Origin: Chamaecyparis obtusa
Lineage: Eukaryota > Streptophyta > Pinopsida > Cupressales > Cupressaceae
Direction: 5' to 3'
Assembly: GCA_027943335.1 (NCBI GenBank)
Contig: BSBK01001162.1
Location: 620,001 to 684,000, forward strand
DNA length: 64,000 nt
The position numbers were made by a program, and so were the translations under genes. Position 1 is the first letter of the stretch. Every line of letters starts with the position of its first letter. This document shows, piece after piece, positions 1 through 12,346 of the stretch. The notes under the pieces are model-generated. The model was given only the letters and a program-made list of their open reading frames with translations. It did no database searches and was not told the origin of the DNA.

Positions 1-1029
1 TACTAAGTACCAAACTGAGAAGAGAAGATAGTTATCGAGTTATGGAAAATGTGTTATCGAGCAAAATAAGTCGACACTAGTAGAAATTCTAAGTGCATTG
101 AACCTAGATACCAAATAGAAAATAGTTTACCAATCTTGAGGAGATCATATAATAGAATAATAGAGATTAAAATATAATTATTACAAGGTGAGATTCGATA
201 ATGAGAATTAAGGATGGAATATGCATTGGAGGAGTACCCAATGCTAGCACCGCTTGAAATGAAGATTCTAGAACTCCTAGCACCGCTTCAAAAATTGTAT
301 ATAAGAAAATCAGAGTATGAAGATCAGTATGGTGGTTAAGGATTATATGAATACAAGAGGAGATTGCATGTATAAAGTAGATAAGAGAAAAAGGTAATAA
401 GCAGTGAAGACACCAAGTAACATAACATTGAAGAACAGTCAAAGATTGAGATCTATCAAGTACTGAATTGATAGTGTGAGGGATACACAGTATGAGGTAA
501 TAAGTTATTGAGCACATAGAGTCTGAATAGCATTTATTAATGTGAGTTTGATAGACATTTTATTGTTACTGATTAAAGAGTAATTGGATTTTGTAAAGTC
601 TCTTAACCGAGAAGATCCTAGCAGATCTTAATTGTAAATCCTTTAACTAGGTACAATTCTTAGATTAGAATTGTGAAATCTCTTAACAGAGTATACTTAT
701 TAGTCTTTAGACTCTTAACTAGGTTAATACTCTTAACAGGGTAAGCTATTAGAAATAGCCAAGCATTATAGCTCTAGTCGAGAAAAATTTATTCTGCAGT
801 AGTGAAGTCTTGTAGGTGTCATCCCCACCATAGTTTTTATCCTCTAACAAGGATTTATGTGATACCAAATATTTTTGTTATGTGTTGATGATTACATATT
901 TTATTTATTTCATGTGATGCATGAAAATATCAAGGAATCAGTAAATGATTGTGAAGAAATCTCAAATAAGTTTAAAAGTGTTTTACAATACTAATTCACC
1001 CCTCCCCTCTTAGAACTTACCTTTCCACA
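1..1029 (+). repeat. Truncated Copia-type LTR, right end
   Basis: The stretch resembles the R-U5 part of the C1 LTR (15936-17078). Both carry runs of short phrases such as CTCTTAACCGAG, CTCTTAACAGGG and CCTCTAACAAGG, followed by a pyrimidine tract TTCACCCCTCCCCTCTTAG at 994-1012, matching the TTCACCCCCCCCTCTCAG tract about 30 nt before the C1 LTR end. The likely terminal CA is at 1028-1029. The left end lies outside the window, and no PBS or polyprotein follows, so this is a solo or truncated LTR from a family related to C1 but not identical to it. Family assignment rests on motif resemblance only. Confidence 0.4.
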
Positions 1030-1493
1030 CCTAATTCAACATCATTAAGGGAATTATCAATCATATCACTCTTTTTCATCATAAAATCATGCTCTTTCAC
1101 AAAGGTAGTCTCATGAGGGAGGTACATACCAAGAGAATAATCAAAACCATTCTCGAATAGCTCATCCCAAATAGGGATATCATTTAGAGAAGGCTTAAAA
1201 TAAGGTTCTTGTATCAATAAGTCCTCATGAGGGAGATAATATTTGGGAGAGGAATCATTGATTGGCTCATAAAGGGGATTATTATAAACCTTAAATCCTT
1301 GTATAAAACTAATTAAATTTTGACAAAAAGAGAGTTTAGGAGGCACATAGTAAGATTTATTAGAGATGAAGTCATCAAGGACTTCATGTAACATATCAAA
1401 ATATTCACTACTAAATGGATTATCAAAGGCATTAAAACTTTGGATAAGGAAATCAAATATTTTGTAATGAAACAAGCTAATGTTATAGAACAA
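1017..1493 (-). CDS. Unrecognised ORF, about 158 codons
   Basis: An uninterrupted minus-strand ORF whose last codons run into the neighbouring LTR end. The product is rich in Asp, Tyr, Phe, Pro and Leu, with repeated short phrases such as YLPHE. It has no signal peptide, membrane segment, zinc finger or catalytic motif that I can recognise. The composition looks more like protein than the surrounding AT-rich DNA. It may be the remnant of a retroelement ORF cut by the LTR insertion. The true start is uncertain. I assign no function. Confidence 0.25.
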   Translation of the reverse strand: MFYNISLFHYKIFDFLIQSFNAFDNPFSSEYFDMLHEVLDDFISNKSYYVPPKLSFCQNLISFIQGFKVYNNPLYEPINDSSPKYYLPHEDLLIQEPYFKPSLNDIPIWDELFENGFDYSLGMYLPHETTFVKEHDFMMKKSDMIDNSLNDVELGVER

Positions 1494-1540
1494 AGCATAA
1501 AAGGAACTAACAATGCATGAAAAGAAAGGATTCTATTTCA

Positions 1541-2256
1541 CTGTCAATATTGGGTTGAAGGAATTCAATTTCAATGTTTAAGGGTTTCAATTCATTTGTT
1601 TAAAGGATTCAATGTCATTGTTTAAGGTCTTCAATTTCACTATTAATGTTAGGGTTTAAGGGTTTCAATTTTATTAGTCAAGGGTTTTCAATTTCAATAT
1701 CAATGTTATGGTTTAAGGGTTTCAATTTACCTATTATTATTGGGTTTAAGGGCTTCAAGTTCACTATTTGAGTATTTCAATTTCACTATTTAAGGGTTCA
1801 ATTTTGCATTTATGAGTTTCAATATTATGATTTATAGATTTTAATTGCATTGTTGAATGGCTTCAATTTCACTATTGATATTGGGTTGAAGGGTTTTTAT
1901 TTCATTATTTAAGGGTTTTCAATTCATTTCCACTACTAGGTTTAAGGGTTTCAATTTCATAATTTCAATTGGGTTTAAGGGTTTCAATTTCAACGTTGAA
2001 GAGTTTCAATTTAAATGTTTAAGGGATTCAATTTAAATATTTAGGAGATTCAATTTTATTGTTTTAGGGTTTCCAAATTCATTGTTAATGTTAGGGTTTA
2101 AGGGTTTCAATTTTACTGTTTAAGGGTTTCCAATTTCATTATTAATGTTATAGTTTAAGGGTTTCAATTTAATTATTATTATTGGTTTTGAGAGTTTTGA
2201 GTTCATTGTTTGAGTGTTTCAATTTCATTATTTAAGGATTTTATTTTCACTGCTCA
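1541..2256. repeat. Degenerate minisatellite, GTTTAAGGGTTTCAATTTCA-type units
   Basis: About 700 bp consist of repeated variants of a 20-45 bp unit built from TTTAAGGGTTTCAATTT plus a variable filler such as CATTGTTAATGTTAGGG. Well over fifteen unit copies are visible, none exact. Many units contain TTAGGGTTTAAGGGTTT, close to two plant telomere repeats (TTTAGGG). No long ORF spans it. Confidence 0.75.
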
Positions 2257-4400
2257 TGTTGTCACATGGATTTGCAATCGAGAGTTGAGCCCAAAAACTC
2301 AACAATCTTGTGCAACATGGGAACATCTCTGAGCAAGGGGGTTACTCATTGTGGAGGCAAACCTATGAATTATGAGTTAGCTCCCCTTTTGATATCCTAA
2401 AAACTAAATTGAGAGGGAAAAGGGATAAAAGGAAGTGCACTTGAAATGAAACCTATTATAATAGGAGGCAATGCACTAAAAGCTAACTAAGATCTGCAAC
2501 CTATTTAACTCACAAAATCTTCAACCAATAACCCTAAAACTCTCACAACTCAACTAAACATGTGGTGTATAAGTATTTATTTGAAAGGGCTAGACCTAAT
2601 GCTTTCATAAAGGAAAACCAACTAGTTTTCACAACTACAAACCATTAAAATCAACTAACACATTTCAATACTTGCATCTACCATGTATCTTCTTACTTTA
2701 ATTTTTTATTGAATAAGACAAATCAAAGGATTTTGAATATAAATATAAAAAATTCATCAAATCATCCATTCAATAACACAAACCAAGAAGTATTGAAAAG
2801 GAAAAATCTACTATTTTATTAAAAATAAAGGAGGGTTTCTGCTACAAAACACACAAAATGTGAGCTAAAATATTGTCCTTAAGCATGAAAGAGCTTTGAG
2901 AATCTATAGTACATGCTCCAGAAAGAAAAAATAACTAGATGAGAAATTGAACTTCAACTAGGATGATCTCCTTGATACGTACCTAAATTGAAGCTCCAGC
3001 CTTGTTTTCTCCTTCAAGATGCAAAATATCTCATGGGTCAAGCTCATATGAAAATCCCAAAAAATAGGGGTGTAATTGCTAGAAACATGAAGTTAACTGC
3101 TTTAAAAGGCTCCCTAACATATGCATAACCCAAGGGGATCTTGAATTGACATTGAACTACCAATAAACTGATCAAATATGCTTGTTTTTCTTCTTCCTAT
3201 AGATCTCCAGTCATATAGATATTGACTCATACATCAAAGCATATTATTTACTTTTGTACCAAAAATAATATTCACTAAGTGTTTTATAATAAAACATTTA
3301 CAAAATATTTATAATATGTTATACTTGTGCAAAAAATAAAAAGGGAAAAAATACCTAATACCCTTGTGGGTATTAGTTGAAGGAATAGCTTATTGTAGAA
3401 TAAATGGAAAAAATCCCTTGACCAATGACCTAGGGTAAACAAAACCCTAATTAGAACACAACTTTTATTTCATGCATCATTTTCATTCTTTTCTTCTTTG
3501 TTGCTCCGCCTTGAGGATTGCCACGTTTTTATGAAGGTTTGAAGATTTTTCACAAATTTGTCTATCATTATACGTATGTCATTAATCAGTGCCATGACCT
3601 CCATTTGCAAAGAGATAAAGAGAAATTCCCTAACTTTTCTATGTATTTTCTCCATGTTCAATGCTCTTTGAACAAAAAATTTGTTGTTCATTCTCTGTGA
3701 TAGCTACGTGAATACAAAATGATGAGTTATTTTCCTATTTACTTCATACCTAGGCTTAGAGCTCTATATTTCTTTAAATATGGGGCATTGTCATGTATTT
3801 ACACACTCTTTGACTAATGTTTTCCTCATAAACATGAATATTTTTCCTTGAGGGTTTTATTACAAATCAACATGCTTTCCTTTGTTATTATACTCAGCCA
3901 TTTTGGGATCCATACCCTCTAGATATTCTACAAACCTTAGTTGGCATGGATATTGCTTATCACTTTTATTTGTTGCATTCACCACATAAGGTCACTTCTC
4001 CATTTCCTTGTTATTGTATTTCATATAATTTTATTACTCTTCACATCCCTGCTACTTTGCTTCATCACAACAACAACCTCTTACATCATGACAAACCTGT
4101 TATTTCCTTTTTCTCTTTACAAGACATGGATACTATATTCACTATAATGCATACCTTTTTCATTCATGTCCATCTCTGGTTTTCTTCATTATTATATTTG
4201 GATATTTGTTTCAATGTATCACTATCACCAGTTATACCTATGTCAACCACTACTCTAAGACGTGTGTGTGTGTGATTTATTGTACTTGAAACCTACAACA
4301 CAACACTTCAATAGGACATTATATGATTAGTCAATAATCAAGTTAGAAGAAACAAAACAAAACAAAAGTTTCCTATTTCTCTCTAACTAGCAAGAGTGTG
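2257..4400. other. Unassigned AT-rich intergenic DNA
   Basis: I see no recognisable coding region, LTR pair or RNA gene here. Short open frames near 3470-3700 and 3941-4275 occur on both strands, and their products have no recognisable domain. It may be a decayed 3' flank or the outer part of an older element. Confidence 0.5.
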
Positions 4401-5499
4401 ATTAAGATCAATGATTTTATCATAGAATTGGATCCTAATCAGTGACATTATACTACTAGAATGATAGATTTGAATGAAATTACCTAAGCATGATAAAATG
4501 AAGCTAAACTAGTGAATTCCATGAGTTCATTAATAAACTGAGATTATTTAAGCTATGAATTGACAATGTTATTAAGCTAGGAATTGAAATTGACAGCATG
4601 TAAGTATGAATGCAAATTAACTATATTTTGTGAGCTTTGAAAATTCTCTTTTATAGAAAGATTATGGAATTCGACAGTTGAAATTCACTTTGAGAGGAAT
4701 GGCTAATATTAATTCTCCCTTGATCCATGTGAGTGATCCAAGTGCCTAGCCTCTGATTGGCTGCATTTATCTTTGTTGTCCATTGAGAGGTGACATGTAT
4801 TTTAGAGCCTTTTATTAATTGATTTTAATTAATTACCTTAGCCATGTATTTAAGTGAGATTGATTTAATTAATTCATGCCAAGGATAATTAATAGGATTA
4901 TTGATTAATTAGTGATGATTTGATGCTTGATTAGGGATTTCATTGATTTTGATGAATTATGTCAGTAATCAGATAATCAAACTAGCATAATTAGGATTTT
5001 GGTCTTGAATTAGGACAAATAGGGTATTTGGTTCTATTATCCCATTTTAGGGTGATTACATTGTTCCTCTTTGAATCGATGTGCGAGTAGCGTGTTGATT
5101 CAAAGAATACATGATGTTGATTTCGAAAGAAATTTGATATGGAGTGATGAAACCACTCAAGATTCAATAATTTCTAGGCTGATTGAATGAAATTTAATGT
5201 GATTGAAAGTTTTAAGACATCAATTATAAACTTGATTGTGCAAGAACAGACCATACTGACTCCGAGCTTGATTGGACGAAGATCGATAAGAGCTAATCAA
5301 AATATTTAGTTTGATTTGATGTGATGAAACTAAATATATGAGAGATAATGACGATGACAAATTATCAATTTGATTTGAAGCAATGGAATTGATCAATGTC
5401 AGAAAGATATCAAAAGTATTTGATATGACATAATAATCAGCTTGATTTGGTGTGATAAAATTAATCACTTGTAAGATGATTTGATTTAGGCACACATAA
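4401..5499. other. Unassigned AT-rich DNA with a weak direct repeat
   Basis: No gene is visible. Around 5268-5480 a loose 50-70 bp repeat recurs, marked by TTTGATTTGATGTGATGAAAC, TTTGATTTGAAGCAATGGAA and TTGATTTGGTGTGATAAAA. It could be part of the T1 LTR, whose left edge I could not fix. Confidence 0.35.
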
Positions 5500-7039
5500 T
5501 CAACTTGATATGGTTCTTAATGAAGTTATTTATCCAACAATCCTAAATTCATTGAAGAGAACTGTCATCCCCCTATTGTTAAAAATTTGATTGATTTGAA
5601 TCCTTGATTGGATTTGATAAGAGAAATGATTGATTTTAGGTATGATTATATGCCCCCTTGGGAATGAAATCGAAATAGAAATTTGATGAAATCCTTATTT
5701 AAAGCATTGATGAAGATGTGTAATTGGTAAAAACTTGATTTTTATCAAGCAAAAGATGTTTAGAATCCATTAGAATTTGATTAAAATCAATTTAGTGTTA
5801 ATAAAACACTATTTGACTAAGTTTGACCATTAGGAAAATGAGATTTTACCAAGATTTACTGATAGTTGACAAATATTTTGATACACTAATGTAATGTGTG
5901 AGTTTAGAAAAAAATTTGTGCAGCTTTTGGCAAGATTTTGTCCCCTTTTAAAGCAAATTTGAGTATATTTGTTCATCGTTTTACTAAAATTTGACCCTTA
6001 TTTTACTTTTGTTGACTTTCCATTTGAGTATTTGTTAGTGTTTAAATTGATTGCAAATGTTAATTACAAATATAAAGCATAACTCTATGGACCCAAAGAT
6101 GCATCTGACAATAATAAACACTAAGGTATTAGGATACTTGTCCTTCTTCACTTCGAACTCTAAGCTCATGCAGGTATACCTAATGGACTCAATTCTTCAA
6201 AGAATCAACAATAGTTATCTGTGTTCTTCAACACAAATCATAAACATCTAAGTTATTCAAACATAAGTTGAAAGATTAATTATCATTTAAAGATTAATTA
6301 TGATAGCTGCAAATTAAGTTTAGACCAGTGCCTAATTCCAGGGCAAAGAGTCAAATGAGCATATATTTACAAAAATATTTCAAATTAAACATACCTAGAA
6401 CCCAAATGAATTTCCTTACAAATCATTCCTCTCATTCTCACACTAAGACATTAGATTCTTATATAAATCTTGAACCCTCTAAAACCACCCTTAAGAATTA
6501 CCCTTCCCTTGAAAGAAACTTAAGAATAATCTCACAATTCACCTTATCAATGATGTATTAAAATTGCCTTACAAGTTCAATACATGAAAACTCAAAATTA
6601 ACACAAGAAGACATCATAAATGTGCAAAGGAGTTCCAATATATTTTCATTAAAACTTCTCTGTATCAATACACTCAAAATGACAAACATTCCCAGAACAA
6701 AACTCTAGATCTAAAACTCTCTTTACAATTATAATTTCACCATCCTCCTTACAATACAAAGCCCTGCTATTTATAGAAATCACTAGCCATCTTGGAATCC
6801 TCAGAGAAAGGATGCAACAAGCTTCAAATGTCTAGGAAAGCGAAAGACACTAGAGGAAAAAAAATAGTTACATTATTTTTATCAGTCGAGGAAAAAGCCT
6901 AAATATCTTTTTACAATCATTCTGAATCTTCAACATGTGGCACCTTCATCTACAAATGTTCAAGGTAAATTCTAAAAGTAGTTATGTGGATAATGACCAC
7001 CTAACTAACTAACATACATTATCCTTTTATGATAGTTAC
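5500..7039 (-). repeat. Probable 3' LTR region of element T1 (left edge unresolved)
   Basis: This DNA lies directly downstream, in minus-strand reading, of the T1 extra ORF and a purine tract at 7040-7050, where a 3' LTR should begin. It contains a TATA-like box on the minus strand at 6767-6776 and no ORF of note, as expected for U3-R-U5. The matching 5' LTR is not in the window, so neither LTR edge nor a target-site duplication can be confirmed. The left coordinate is arbitrary. Confidence 0.4.
6767..6776 (-). promoter_or_regulatory. TATA-like box in the T1 3' LTR
   Basis: Minus-strand CTATAAATAG in a GC-poor region, about 270 nt downstream of the putative LTR start. It would place transcription initiation near 6740 on the minus strand. 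Position and sequence are typical of an LTR promoter; activity is not shown. Confidence 0.4.
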
Positions 7040-7050
7040 CCTCCCTGTGC
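7040..7050 (-). other. Polypurine tract candidate of T1
   Basis: Minus-strand GCACAGGGAGGG lies shortly after the end of the T1 extra ORF and just before the putative 3' LTR. This is where plus-strand DNA synthesis is primed in LTR elements. Confidence 0.4.
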
Positions 7051-7075
7051 TCATTGATTAGGTGCCAGGTGTTTC

Positions 7076-10000
7076 TCAGTCCTCCTCCATTGCCTCCAAA
7101 TCCAATGTAGTTTTCTTCTTCTTCTTGGGCTTTGTACTTTTGTCCCATAGTGCAACCTCCTCCTCTATTGGCCATGTTAAATTCTTCAAGATCTATAGTT
7201 GCTTTAATTTCCTATCCCATCTAGAATCAGTTATAGCCCTAGTGTCAACAAAAAACTTTGTACAATTAGTTTCAACCTTGAACATGTCATCCAATGCATT
7301 CAAATCATTCTTCCACTCATCAATACCTTTTATTTAATTATTTTCCTTGTGTATAGGAGGCATGTACTTGCTAAAGTTAGGAATAAACATGTCCATCCTT
7401 GATCTCACCTGGTTTTCTTTTCTCTTAAAGAATGATAAGGTTGCATCAATCAATTCAATCATCTCTCCAACCTGACTGACTGATTTAGGGATATCTACCC
7501 TATGAGGTTGCAACACCTCCAATTTCTTTAATAATGGGCCCCTACATGACCATGTGCTAAACAATAGCTCCAAACTTGTCATTAATTCCTTTACATATCC
7601 ATTTATTTTGTGCAACAAATTGAATGAATCATGGATTGCATCCATTTTTCCTCTAATTGTTTCAAATCTATGTTGCACAATATTGGCTAAGGCACTGAGT
7701 GTAACCTCATTCTTGTCCTTGTCTGATTTATCAATTGACATAGCAGGATCCTTTGTTACTAGAGGCACAACAACTTCAATCTCAGGAACTGGAGGGGGAA
7801 TGGCCTTTGATGCCTCCTCTAACTTGACTTTTAATTCCTCTAGTTCTTCCTCCAAAACCTTGATCTTCTTCAAGATCTTTTCTTTGTCCTTAGCCAAGGC
7901 AATTGTCTCCTTAAAAAATTTCCCATATTAGTTAGAAAATTATGTAGTTTTGGCCTCATTCAGATGAGAAAAGTGAGTGAAAGCCTTGGAGACTTCAAGG
8001 TCTATTGTGTTTTGCACTGTCCAAATTATTTTATCTCCTTCCATCTTCTCTGCAACATTGATCAGGGAAGGCTTTTGTGTCCTTGGAGCTAAGGACCACA
8101 TAGAAAGTGTTTGAGACCTAGGGTCATATCCATAGCCTTTAATCATCTCCCATATTTGGGTCTCATAAGACAATTGAGCCTCTGGTTGCCTTCTGATTTG
8201 GTCAATGATGAAGGCTAAAGTCACATCCCATCCTAGGACAAGCAACATCCCACTAGACTTTACCAATTTCCTAGCCTCTTCTATAGTAATATTATCAGAA
8301 TTGGGGTCATATGTTGCAAGGGCTTGTAAAGCCTCATTGTTAGGGTCAGTGCCATCAGTCACTTGAGTCACTTGAAGTTGGCTACCTACTTCCTATTGTT
8401 TTATCCAAACAAGAAAGTTTTTGCATTCATCACTCTTGATGAAATCATCATCACTCAACAACTCCTCTTGATATAGCTCTCTCTCATCTTTGAACATCTG
8501 GAGGGGCAACTCCACCTCCTCTTGAGTCTCCAAATTCTTTCCTTCTCTAATACTCTTCCTTAATTGATGATGATAAGTCCTATTACCAGGAACTAGTGCA
8601 ACAACTCTATCAATTTTCTTATCTGACCCCTTATGCCTTGAGGACTCTCCCACCTCTGTTCTTTGTTTTTTGTGGAGGCTCACTTATTACCTCTATTTCA
8701 GGGACACTTGGTCCTTGATCCAAGACATGCGGCTTAGTCATTTGAGGAGGGCTATCCTTCTCTTAGAATCCCTCACTGTCTTCTTCATACTCAAAGGATG
8801 AGTATTCTTTTGGAACTTCCGGCTTCTCTTCCAATTGGGCCTCACACTGATCGTACAAAGTATTGTACATTCCAATCATCCTATTAATTATAGATAGGTA
8901 GGGAAGGCCAGGGAAAAATCCTCCAAAGATAATTCCTACTTTTTTTTTTTCAGTTGTGCCTCTAAGTTCTTCGGGTCCCAGAACTTCCCCAATCTCTGTT
9001 CAATTTCTTCCTCATCTAGGACATTCCTAATGACATCTTCTTCATCACATCCATCATGTTCCCAGATGATACCAATGCTGGGAATCAACAACCTCTTGTC
9101 ATTCTTGATGAATTCTTCAGGATCAACATACCTATACTCAACTGTGCTCATCTTGAACTGATTTGATGACTTGTTGATTTCAATCAAATCCATCTTTTTG
9201 ATGGTAAACTCATTTATTTTGAACTGTCTAGGGGTAAAGGGCTCTTTTCTATTGGGAGCCAGATGCTCTTGATCTTTCCACACTAATTGCCAGACAAACT
9301 CCATGAGATCAACCCTTGGGGGCACACATTTTGGTAGCACATGTGGGGGCTGAGGACATCCATATACTCAGATCAAAGTGAAGGTCTTCCCAAAGTAGAA
9401 GTCATCCCAGTTATGGTCTAGAGACCATTTGTCCACATATTCACATGGGCTTAGAAGCCTAAGAACCCTGACATATAGTCTTGTGATATTGACCCCAAGA
9501 AAATTGAGAATTGGATGGACAATCCAATTTTGAAATCCATAGAACTCATGCTCATTTGAGGTGTAATTTCATACCCTCAACCATAGCTTCACATGATTTG
9601 GTTGACCATTCACCATTGTTCTTGGTCTCAACACGTGCACATCCATATTTTCAATATTATGGAACAAGATTAAGTGCATTAACAAGGAATAATGCATAAA
9701 TTTGGGTTGCTTTTTCTCCTTGATGCTTATTAGATCCTCATGCATCTGATTTATCACATACTGAATATAATCATAGTTGGTATTGACATGGGAGTTCTGG
9801 ATGTCAAGAATAATCATTAGTAGGTCTGTAGGCATTCTCTTTGCATCTCTATCCATACCCAATACTCTGCACAACCCATATGCTAAATACCTCAAGTAAA
9901 AGTGTAGGTCCTTGAACTCATATGGTGCATTCATGTGGCTAGGTAGAGGGGCTATATATTTACTCATTTTTTGCATAAAATTTGGGAGGAGGGTCTTTAC

Positions 10001-10498
10001 CAAATTTACTTGTTTCTTATACTTCTCCCTCTCCTTGCCCAAGTCATTTTTTGTGGAAGAGGAAAAGTAGGTGCCAAAGGCCTTCATCAAGGATCCCCTA
10101 TCAAGAGTGACTAGGGAAGATTGATCACTTTTTCTAATTTTCTTTGACACAGGGTCATACTTCCTTGCCAACTCAATTAACAATTCTACATCTAGGAACA
10201 CATCTGGGACAATAATCTTTCCCATTCCTAACTTCCAGGCATTGCAGACTGAGATTTTCTTAACTTGGTTGCTATAAAAATAATTAAAGAAATGGTACCC
10301 TAAGAAAGATGGAGTAATCGAATCTCTACAATTTGACAAATTATCAAAGAAGGCTTCATCACTAACCTTTTTGTTTTGTGTAGACCCTAGGAGTAGAGTA
10401 ACAAACTCCTCTAAAAAATTATGCTTACCCTTTTGTTCTTCCCCTGAATCTCTAATCCCCTAATTGGATGAGACCTTGCTAGACTTTGGTTGACTCAT
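7076..10498 (-). pseudogene. T1 extra ORF downstream of integrase, about 1,140 codons, unknown function
   Basis: From an ATG at 10498 the minus strand can be read for about 1,140 codons in one frame, interrupted by about nine stops and two single-base slips that cancel: a T11 run near 8940 and an A6 run near 8672. The end is TGA at 7076-7078, or TAA at 7058-7060 if that TGA is itself a mutation. The N-terminal ~310 residues look globular (phrases SFLGYHFFNYF, MGKIIVPDVFLDVE). The middle is acidic and Ser/Lys-rich with a basic patch. The C-terminal third has a strong predicted coiled coil (ILKKIKVLEEELEELKVKLEEA, about 7790-7880) followed by a Pro-rich segment. It has no zinc knuckle, protease, RT, RNase H or integrase motif. 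It lies in sense orientation between the T1 integrase and 3' LTR, the position of env-like or accessory ORFs in some plant elements. All stops are compatible with CAA, CAG or CGA changing to TAA, TAG or TGA. I do not recognise the family. Confidence 0.6.
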
Positions 10499-12346
10499 CT
10501 TGTTGGCTCTAAATACCTTCTGATCTGAAAAATACTCTTCTTAAATCACTTCTTGCAAATGCTCTTCTTAATCATAGCTCGCTAAAAATATGATAAGTAT
10601 AAGAGAAGGTAGTGTCTCGTCTTTATAGCCTTTAGCAATGAATGCAAATAACTTGTCTAGATCATAGAATATCCTTCCTCAATCACTTCAGCATTCACTT
10701 TGTGTGTAACCAATTTCAAATTTTAGCTAGCCATGGCATGTGAGGTTGACAAGTACATTTAATTCTTGAAAAGTAGGCCAAAATGCCATCATTGTATCAT
10801 TTTTATTTAAAACCCTTGAAAACTGTTAAAAAACCCTAATTGTACACTGATTGGCCATTACTTATTCACTTTTTCCTACTCAACTATGTACTTTAACGTT
10901 AGGATCTTTCTATTTCTTTTATCGCCATGAGACCTTAACCATACTTCCTTCTAGAGATCACGCGGTAACCAATCATCTCATGATCTCTGAATGCTTAGCT
11001 TGACCATGGTTATATCTCAAGATTGAATGACCAAGACATATCTTGTAATCTCTAAATGTTTATTATAACCATGGTTTTATCTTGAGGTTGGGAGATAACC
11101 TTATCTTTAGGTCACTGGACGTTTCACTTAACTCAGGCAAGTTCTTGAGATTCAATGCTAGCCCTTGATCTTTATCATCATCTATGATTGTCGCTCAATC
11201 TCCAAATGTTTTAAGACATAACTATGACTTCATGAGATTGGGAGATAACCGTTTGTCTATTTTTTTTTAACCTTTATTGCTAGATCTCCATATGTTAAAC
11301 AACATAGCCACTTCATCATGAGACTTGGAGATAACCCTTTCGCCAGGTCACCAGATGTTAAAATATTAATATCAAACATTACAAGATCCATAGATAACTA
11401 TAACATGTTAAGTCATTCACTTTATCTCTCAATCTTCAAATCTATTAAGACTTAACCACCACTTTATGAGATTTGGAGATAATTGCTACATGTTAAGTCT
11501 TTTACCCTTATCGCTTAATCTCAAGATCCCTCATGACTTAACCATTTCTTTATGAGATCTAGAGAGATAACTGCTATGCCAGATTGCTAGACAAAAAGAA
11601 CTAACTGCCAAACATTTGGAGACCTAGAGAAAGCCTTGTTGCTAGGTCGTTGAATTTTTAGACATCACTGTTGAATATCATGAGACTTGGAGAAAGCACT
11701 TCACCAAGTTTCTAGATGTTAAGAACTAACTATCGACCATTGTGAGATTAAGAGATAACCTTTTAACTGTTAAGTCTTTACTTTGTCACCTAATCTCTGG
11801 ATCTTTTATACTTAACACCCAACCTTACGAGACTTGGAGATACAAAGAGAAATAATAACCTTGTGCAGAAAGGGGAACCTAAGTGACACGAAAAGGTAAC
11901 ACTAAAACATAAGAATCAAAGCATGGCCAAGAAAATTCAAGGATAAAAAGCCTACCAAAGGAAAACAAAACCTAGGGCATAGGGTTCCAGACATTTTCGA
12001 CATAATTTCTTTGAGACTAGACACTCTTAGAGAACCTTCATAGGAACAATGAAACTATGGGAAGCAAAGGCACAACTCACTTGTCACCAAGAACAAATAG
12101 TGAAACATCTCTGAAAACCTAAAACATGACCCAACAATGGCTCTATCTGAGGATGCTTAAAGGTAAATTCATAGCAAGGATCCATGATCTCTGGGAGGCA
12201 GACCACATCCACACTAACCTACTGTAGAAAGAAAACATACAACAAGAAGAAAACACACTTGTACATATACTACAAAGCTACTGTGCATGAAACATTTGAT
12301 TTCAGTTGAAGAAATACTTATGAAAGTGTCCATGCACTAGAAATTC
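10499..12346 (-). other. T1 spacer between integrase and extra ORF
   Basis: About 1.85 kb without a reading frame worth naming. Most of it is the repeat tract described separately (10880-11860). The rest (11860-12340) is purine-rich on the plus strand and shows nothing recognisable. It probably is a non-coding internal region of T1. Confidence 0.5.
10880..11860. repeat. Degenerate repeat tract with GAGACTTGGAGATAACC-type units
   Basis: A phrase CATGAGA-CTTGGAGATAACC recurs with variation roughly ten times, each time followed at 20-60 nt by GTCACCAGATGTTAA or TCTAGATGTTAAGAAC variants. Near-inverse versions (AATCTCCAAATGTTT...TAACC) are mixed in. The period is irregular, about 50-110 bp. Tat-type elements are known to carry tandem repeats in their non-coding 3' parts, and this position fits. 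Confidence 0.6.

Noticed and set aside
167..517. 116-codon minus-strand ORF in the first LTR
   Set aside because: It lies inside a Copia-type LTR and shows no domain; probably a chance frame.
3941..4275. Two overlapping plus-strand ORFs rich in Phe, Leu, His and Ser
   Set aside because: The two frames overlap, show no domain and have AT-rich composition typical of chance frames.
7062..7931. Plus-strand ORFs opposite the T1 extra ORF
   Set aside because: They are the antisense of the coiled-coil and Pro-rich part; the minus-strand frame is coherent over 3.4 kb.
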